NCBI RefSeq assembly: GCF_014652335.1
Contig: NZ_BMYP01000004.1
Location: 54,778-118,777, forward strand
Length of the DNA stretch: 64,000 bases
Source: Vogesella fluminis
GTDB lineage: Bacteria > Pseudomonadota > Gammaproteobacteria > Burkholderiales > Chromobacteriaceae
Direction: 5' to 3'
Under the pieces are notes generated by a model. It searched no databases and had not been told where the DNA came from. It saw only the letters and a list, made by a program, of their open reading frames with translations. The position numbers and the translations under genes were made by a program. Numbering within the stretch: position 1 is the first letter of the stretch; each line of letters opens with the position of its first letter. Positions 60,977 to 64,000 of the stretch are shown piece by piece.

Positions 60977-61063
60977 TGGTGCCCAAGAGAAGACTCGAAC
61001 TTCCACACCCTTGCGGGCGCTAGGACCTGAACCTAGTGCGTCTACCAATTCCGCCACCTGGGC
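60977..61063 (-). tRNA. tRNA-Leu (CAG), copy 3 of 3
   Basis: 87 bases including an encoded 3' CCA. Acceptor arm GCCCAGG pairs with CTTGGGC. The anticodon stem CTAGG/CCTAG holds loop TTCAGGT, giving anticodon CAG for CUG codons. A long variable arm (GCGCCCGCAAGGGTGT) marks a class II tRNA. It is last in transcription order, next to the terminator. Confidence 0.97.
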
Positions 61064-61119
61064 TAAAACCTTTACTGCTTAAAGCGACAGCCCGTTTGCA
61101 CGTACTGTATCAATTCTGT

Positions 61120-61206
61120 TGGTGCCCAAGAGAAGACTCGAACTTCCACACCCTTGCGGGCGCTAGGACCTGAACCTAGTGCGTCTACCAATTCCGCCAC
61201 CTGGGC
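61120..61206 (-). tRNA. tRNA-Leu (CAG), copy 2 of 3
   Basis: Identical in sequence to the two flanking copies, with encoded CCA, anticodon CAG and the long class II variable arm. The spacers (61064-61119 and 61207-61255) differ from each other. Confidence 0.97.
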
Positions 61207-61255
61207 CAACCAGATTATTCAGCTATACATATCGCATCATTCAACTACAGTTGAG

Positions 61256-61342
61256 TGGTGCCCAAGAGAAGACTCGAACTTCCACACCCTTGCGGGCGCT
61301 AGGACCTGAACCTAGTGCGTCTACCAATTCCGCCACCTGGGC
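61256..61342 (-). tRNA. tRNA-Leu (CAG), copy 1 of 3
   Basis: Identical to the other two copies, with encoded CCA and anticodon CAG. It is first in transcription order, about 55 bases downstream of a near-consensus promoter. CTG is the dominant leucine codon in this window, which fits the high copy number. Confidence 0.97.
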
Positions 61343-61400
61343 CATGCATTTGCTGTATCATCGCTTTAACTGCGTTGCAGTGGTAGCGATGAAGCCCTGC

Positions 61401-61428
61401 ATTATAGGGACATTTTGGGACGTGTCAA
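61401..61428 (-). promoter_or_regulatory. Strong promoter of the tRNA-Leu operon, overlapping the rnr start codon
   Basis: On the reverse strand TTGACA (61428-61423) and TATAAT (61406-61401) are both perfect consensus with a 16-base spacer. A GC-rich stretch (GCAGGGC) follows the -10, as in stringently controlled tRNA promoters. The first base of the -35 is the first base of the rnr ATG. Confidence 0.85.
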
Positions 61429-63917
61429 TGCCTATTACTAAAAAATCCCCCCGAGAATTGGCCATCCGGCTGACTGATCCCTTTCTGGAGCGGGAAAAAG
61501 CCCAATATAACAATCCCTTGCCTAGTCGAGAGTTTGTTCTGCAAATCCTTGCGCAGCAGGGGGTGCCGATGCAATTTGGCGAACTTGCCGCCGTGCTGGA
61601 AATCACGGAGGAAGAGCGGCCCTTATTCGAGCGCCGCTTGCGCGCGATGGAGCGGGCCGGGCAAGTGCTGATCAATCGCAAGGGCGAGGTCTGTGTTGCC
61701 GACAAGCTGGATCTGCTGCCGTGCCGGGTCAGCGGTCACAAGGACGGCTTTGGCTTCGCGGTGCCGGATGGCGTTACCGGCGAGGATATTTATCTGCCCG
61801 AGCGCGAGATGCGCAAGGCGATGCATGGCGATCACGTCATGGTGCGGCTGGCTGGCACCGATCGACGTGGTCGTCGCGAAGGGCGCATTGTCGAGGTGCT
61901 GGAGCGGGCGCAGACGACGCTGGTCGCTCGCGTCTACTTCGAACGCGGTGTTGGCGTGGCCAAGGCCGAAGATCGTCGCATCGGTCAGGAGTTGCTGCTG
62001 GAGCCGGAGGGGCACGGCGGTGCCGGGCATGGCCAGGTCGTGATGTTGGAGATCGTTTCCTATCCCGACGAGCATCGCCCGGCGATCGCCAAGGTTATCG
62101 AGGTGCTGGGCAACTACGCCGACCCGGGTATGGAGATCGAGGTGGCGCTGCGCAAGCATGACTTACCGCATGTGTTCTCCGATGTCGCGCTGGCGCAAGC
62201 GGCGGCAACGCCGGCCAAGGTGCGCAAAAAGGACCTGGACAAATCGCGGGTCGACCTGCGCTCCTTGCCGCTGGTGACCATCGACGGCGAAACGGCGCGC
62301 GACTTCGATGATGCCGTTTTTGCCGAACGTCAGGGTAAGAGCTTCCGGTTGGTGGTGGCCATTGCCGATGTCAGTCACTACGTGCGGCCGGGCGATGCGC
62401 TGGATGACGATGCCGTGGCGCGTGGTACCTCGGTGTATTTCCCGCGACGGGTGATCCCGATGCTGCCAGAGGCGCTGTCGAACGGCATTTGTTCGCTGAA
62501 CGCCAATGTCGACCGTCTGTGCATGGTGGCCGACATGCAGATTTCGGCGAAAGGCAAGATCAAGGCTTACCGCTTCTATCCTGCAGTGATGAACTCCAAG
62601 GCGCGGCTGACCTACAACCAAGTGTGGGATTGGCTGCAGCAGGGGAGTGACAGCCCATTGCTGCCGCAACTGCAGACCCTGCACCAGCTGTTCCAGGTGT
62701 TGTTGGCGGCGCGTACCCGGCGCGGTGCCATCGAGTTTGAGAGTGTCGAGACGGAGATGGTGTTCAACGAGCACGGCAAGATCGACAGGATCATGCCGGT
62801 GATGCGTAATGATGCTCATCGTCTGATCGAGGAATGCATGCTTGCGGCCAACGTTTGTGCGGCCGACATCTTGCTCAAGAACCGGCACAAGTGCCTGTTC
62901 CGCACTCACGAGGGGCCGACACCGGAAAAACTGCTCAACCTGCGCAATTACCTGCGCCTGCTGGGACTGGCTCTGGGCGGGGAAGACAAGCCGACGCCCA
63001 AGGACTACGCCGAGCTGGCAGAGAGGGCTGCCTTGCGGCCGGATGCCCCGGTGGTGCAGACCATGATGCTGCGTTCGATGCAACAGGCGGTGTATGCGCC
63101 GGACAATCTGGGTCACTTTGGTTTGGCATACGGCGCCTATACCCACTTTACCTCCCCGATTCGCCGCTATCCCGACTTGCTGGTGCACCGTGCCATCAAG
63201 GCAGTGCTGGCCGGTGAGAAATACAAGCCGGGCAAGTGGCTTGCGTTGGGCGAACATTGCTCAATGACGGAGCGCCGCGCCGATGACGCCAGTCGCGAAG
63301 TACAGGCGTGGCTGAAAACCTACTATATGCAGGACAAGGTGGGAGAGGTATTCGGCGGCAAGATCAGTGCGGTGACCGGTTTTGGTGTCTTCGTGTTGCT
63401 GGATGATCTTTATGTTGAAGGTCTGTTGCACATTTCCGAGTTGGGCAAGGACTACTTCCACTTCAAGAAAGAGCAGCAAGCCATCGTCGGCGAGAAAAGC
63501 GGGCTGCACTACCGGCTGGGTGATGCGATTCAGGTGCGAGTGGTGCGGGCAAGCCTGGAGACGGTGCAGGTCGAGTTTGCGCTGGCAACCCGTGGCGAGT
63601 TGTCTGGTAATGAGGAAAAAACACCGGCCAAACGTGAGCCGTCTCGCCGCCGCTCAAAAGTAAAACCATTGGCAGCGACGGCCGCTGCGGTAGAGGTAGA
63701 GGATGTGTCTCCGCTTGCGGAAGAAGTGGCGCCGATCGAGGTGCCACCGCCGGTGCCAGCTCGCCGGCGCAGGGCAAAACCCGTCATTACACCGGAGATT
63801 GTTGTGCCCCTGGCTGAAATTCCGGAGCCGACTCCTGCTCCCGCAACTGTGTCAAATCCGGATATGGTCGCCAAGGAGCAGGTAAAGCGTCCTTCGCGCC
63901 GCCGCCGTACTTCGTAA
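61428..63917 (+). CDS. rnr: Ribonuclease R
   Basis: RNase R is a processive 3'-5' exonuclease that digests structured RNA. The 829-residue protein has a helix-turn-helix N-terminus, cold-shock domains (about 80-220), the RNB catalytic domain (TIDGETARDFDDAVFAE and VRPGDALDDDAVARGTSVYFPRRVIPMLPEALSNGICSL, with the metal-binding aspartates), an S1 domain (GEVFGGKISAVTGFGVFVLLDDLYVEGLLHISELG) and a basic tail ending RPSRRRRTS. The ATG at 61428 has GGGA seven bases upstream; any longer reading would run into the antisense of the tRNA array. It is divergent from the tRNA-Leu genes. Confidence 0.95.
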   Translation: MPITKKSPRELAIRLTDPFLEREKAQYNNPLPSREFVLQILAQQGVPMQFGELAAVLEITEEERPLFERRLRAMERAGQVLINRKGEVCVADKLDLLPCRVSGHKDGFGFAVPDGVTGEDIYLPEREMRKAMHGDHVMVRLAGTDRRGRREGRIVEVLERAQTTLVARVYFERGVGVAKAEDRRIGQELLLEPEGHGGAGHGQVVMLEIVSYPDEHRPAIAKVIEVLGNYADPGMEIEVALRKHDLPHVFSDVALAQAAATPAKVRKKDLDKSRVDLRSLPLVTIDGETARDFDDAVFAERQGKSFRLVVAIADVSHYVRPGDALDDDAVARGTSVYFPRRVIPMLPEALSNGICSLNANVDRLCMVADMQISAKGKIKAYRFYPAVMNSKARLTYNQVWDWLQQGSDSPLLPQLQTLHQLFQVLLAARTRRGAIEFESVETEMVFNEHGKIDRIMPVMRNDAHRLIEECMLAANVCAADILLKNRHKCLFRTHEGPTPEKLLNLRNYLRLLGLALGGEDKPTPKDYAELAERAALRPDAPVVQTMMLRSMQQAVYAPDNLGHFGLAYGAYTHFTSPIRRYPDLLVHRAIKAVLAGEKYKPGKWLALGEHCSMTERRADDASREVQAWLKTYYMQDKVGEVFGGKISAVTGFGVFVLLDDLYVEGLLHISELGKDYFHFKKEQQAIVGEKSGLHYRLGDAIQVRVVRASLETVQVEFALATRGELSGNEEKTPAKREPSRRRSKVKPLAATAAAVEVEDVSPLAEEVAPIEVPPPVPARRRRAKPVITPEIVVPLAEIPEPTPAPATVSNPDMVAKEQVKRPSRRRRTS

Positions 63918-63938
63918 TCCACTGTGTTTTGACTTGTT

Positions 63939-63971
63939 AAAGGTTGGCCGCAAGCCCTGCGGCCAACCTTT
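63939..63971 (+). terminator. Terminator of rnr built from an inverted pair of the dispersed repeat
   Basis: AAAGGTTGGCCGCA and TGCGGCCAACCTTT form a 14-bp stem with a five-base loop, 21 bases after the rnr stop, followed by TTCCATTTTT. Same design as the site after zapE. Confidence 0.9.
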
Positions 63972-64000
63972 TCCATTTTTGTTGGCGCTTGGTCGGCTGT

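Noticed and set aside
61064..61255. Long forward open frame running through the tRNA array into rnr.
   Set aside because: It is antisense to three tRNA genes and lacks a ribosome site; the rnr start with GGGA at 61428 explains the protein.

Overview
The window looks like a chromosomal core region of a GC-rich betaproteobacterium of the order Neisseriales, most likely Chromobacteriaceae (Chromobacterium, Vogesella or Aquitalea type). This rests on a phenylalanine hydroxylase that closely follows the Chromobacterium violaceum enzyme, on the hflX-hflK-hflC-hisZ-purA order, on lapA-lapB downstream of rpsA-ihfB, and on strong use of CTG for leucine. The genus is an inference; there is no rRNA gene in the window. 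No prophage, CRISPR array or intact transposon was seen. The only mobile-element trace is an IS66-type remnant near 60.5-60.9 kb.

Layout. 0-3.6 kb: an Lrp-type regulator (cut by the window edge) divergent from phhA, then a queC-queD-queE operon for the queuosine precursor preQ0, with an unusual three-repeat QueD. 3.8-5.9 kb: a MarR regulator, cytochrome b561 and two YceI proteins in one operon. 6.1-17.5 kb: an arginine module laid out like Pseudomonas aotJQMOP-argR, with a second binding protein, divergent from the giant NAD-glutamate dehydrogenase gdhB. 17.9-22.4 kb: a polyamine/amino-acid type ABC importer. 22.6-25 kb: a periplasmic binding protein next to a diguanylate cyclase. 25.1-27.5 kb: a copper ATPase behind a CsoR-like operator. 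27.5-31.1 kb: tyrA, small conserved genes and aroA. 31.2-40.3 kb: cmk-rpsA-ihfB-lapA-lapB-pyrF-ugd-hldA-DUF924-hldD, linking translation, LPS assembly and heptose synthesis. 40.4-42 kb: a phytase-like secreted protein behind a tandem Pho box. 42-45 kb: cysM, zapE and a SPOR protein. 45.3-60.4 kb: the conserved series ndk-rlmN-pilW-rodZ-ispG-hisS-yfgM-bamB-der-hfq-hflX-hflK-hflC-hisZ-purA. 60.4-64 kb: the IS66 remnant, three identical tRNA-Leu(CAG) genes and rnr.

The most striking signal runs across the whole window. A short word, TGCGGCCAACCTT or its complement, with a sister form TGCGGCCAACGTT, recurs in both orientations. I count 19 exact copies of the 12-base core GCGGCCAACCTT and 7 exact copies of the G form. 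Some lie inside genes. Many sit between genes, often as close inverted pairs that form perfect hairpins, two of them with the layout of transcription terminators (after zapE and rnr). This is how DNA uptake sequences of Neisseriaceae and Pasteurellaceae are arranged, but the word is unrelated to the Neisseria GCCGTCTGAA word. It is the best candidate here for an undescribed system: a DNA-uptake-type genomic signature in this lineage.
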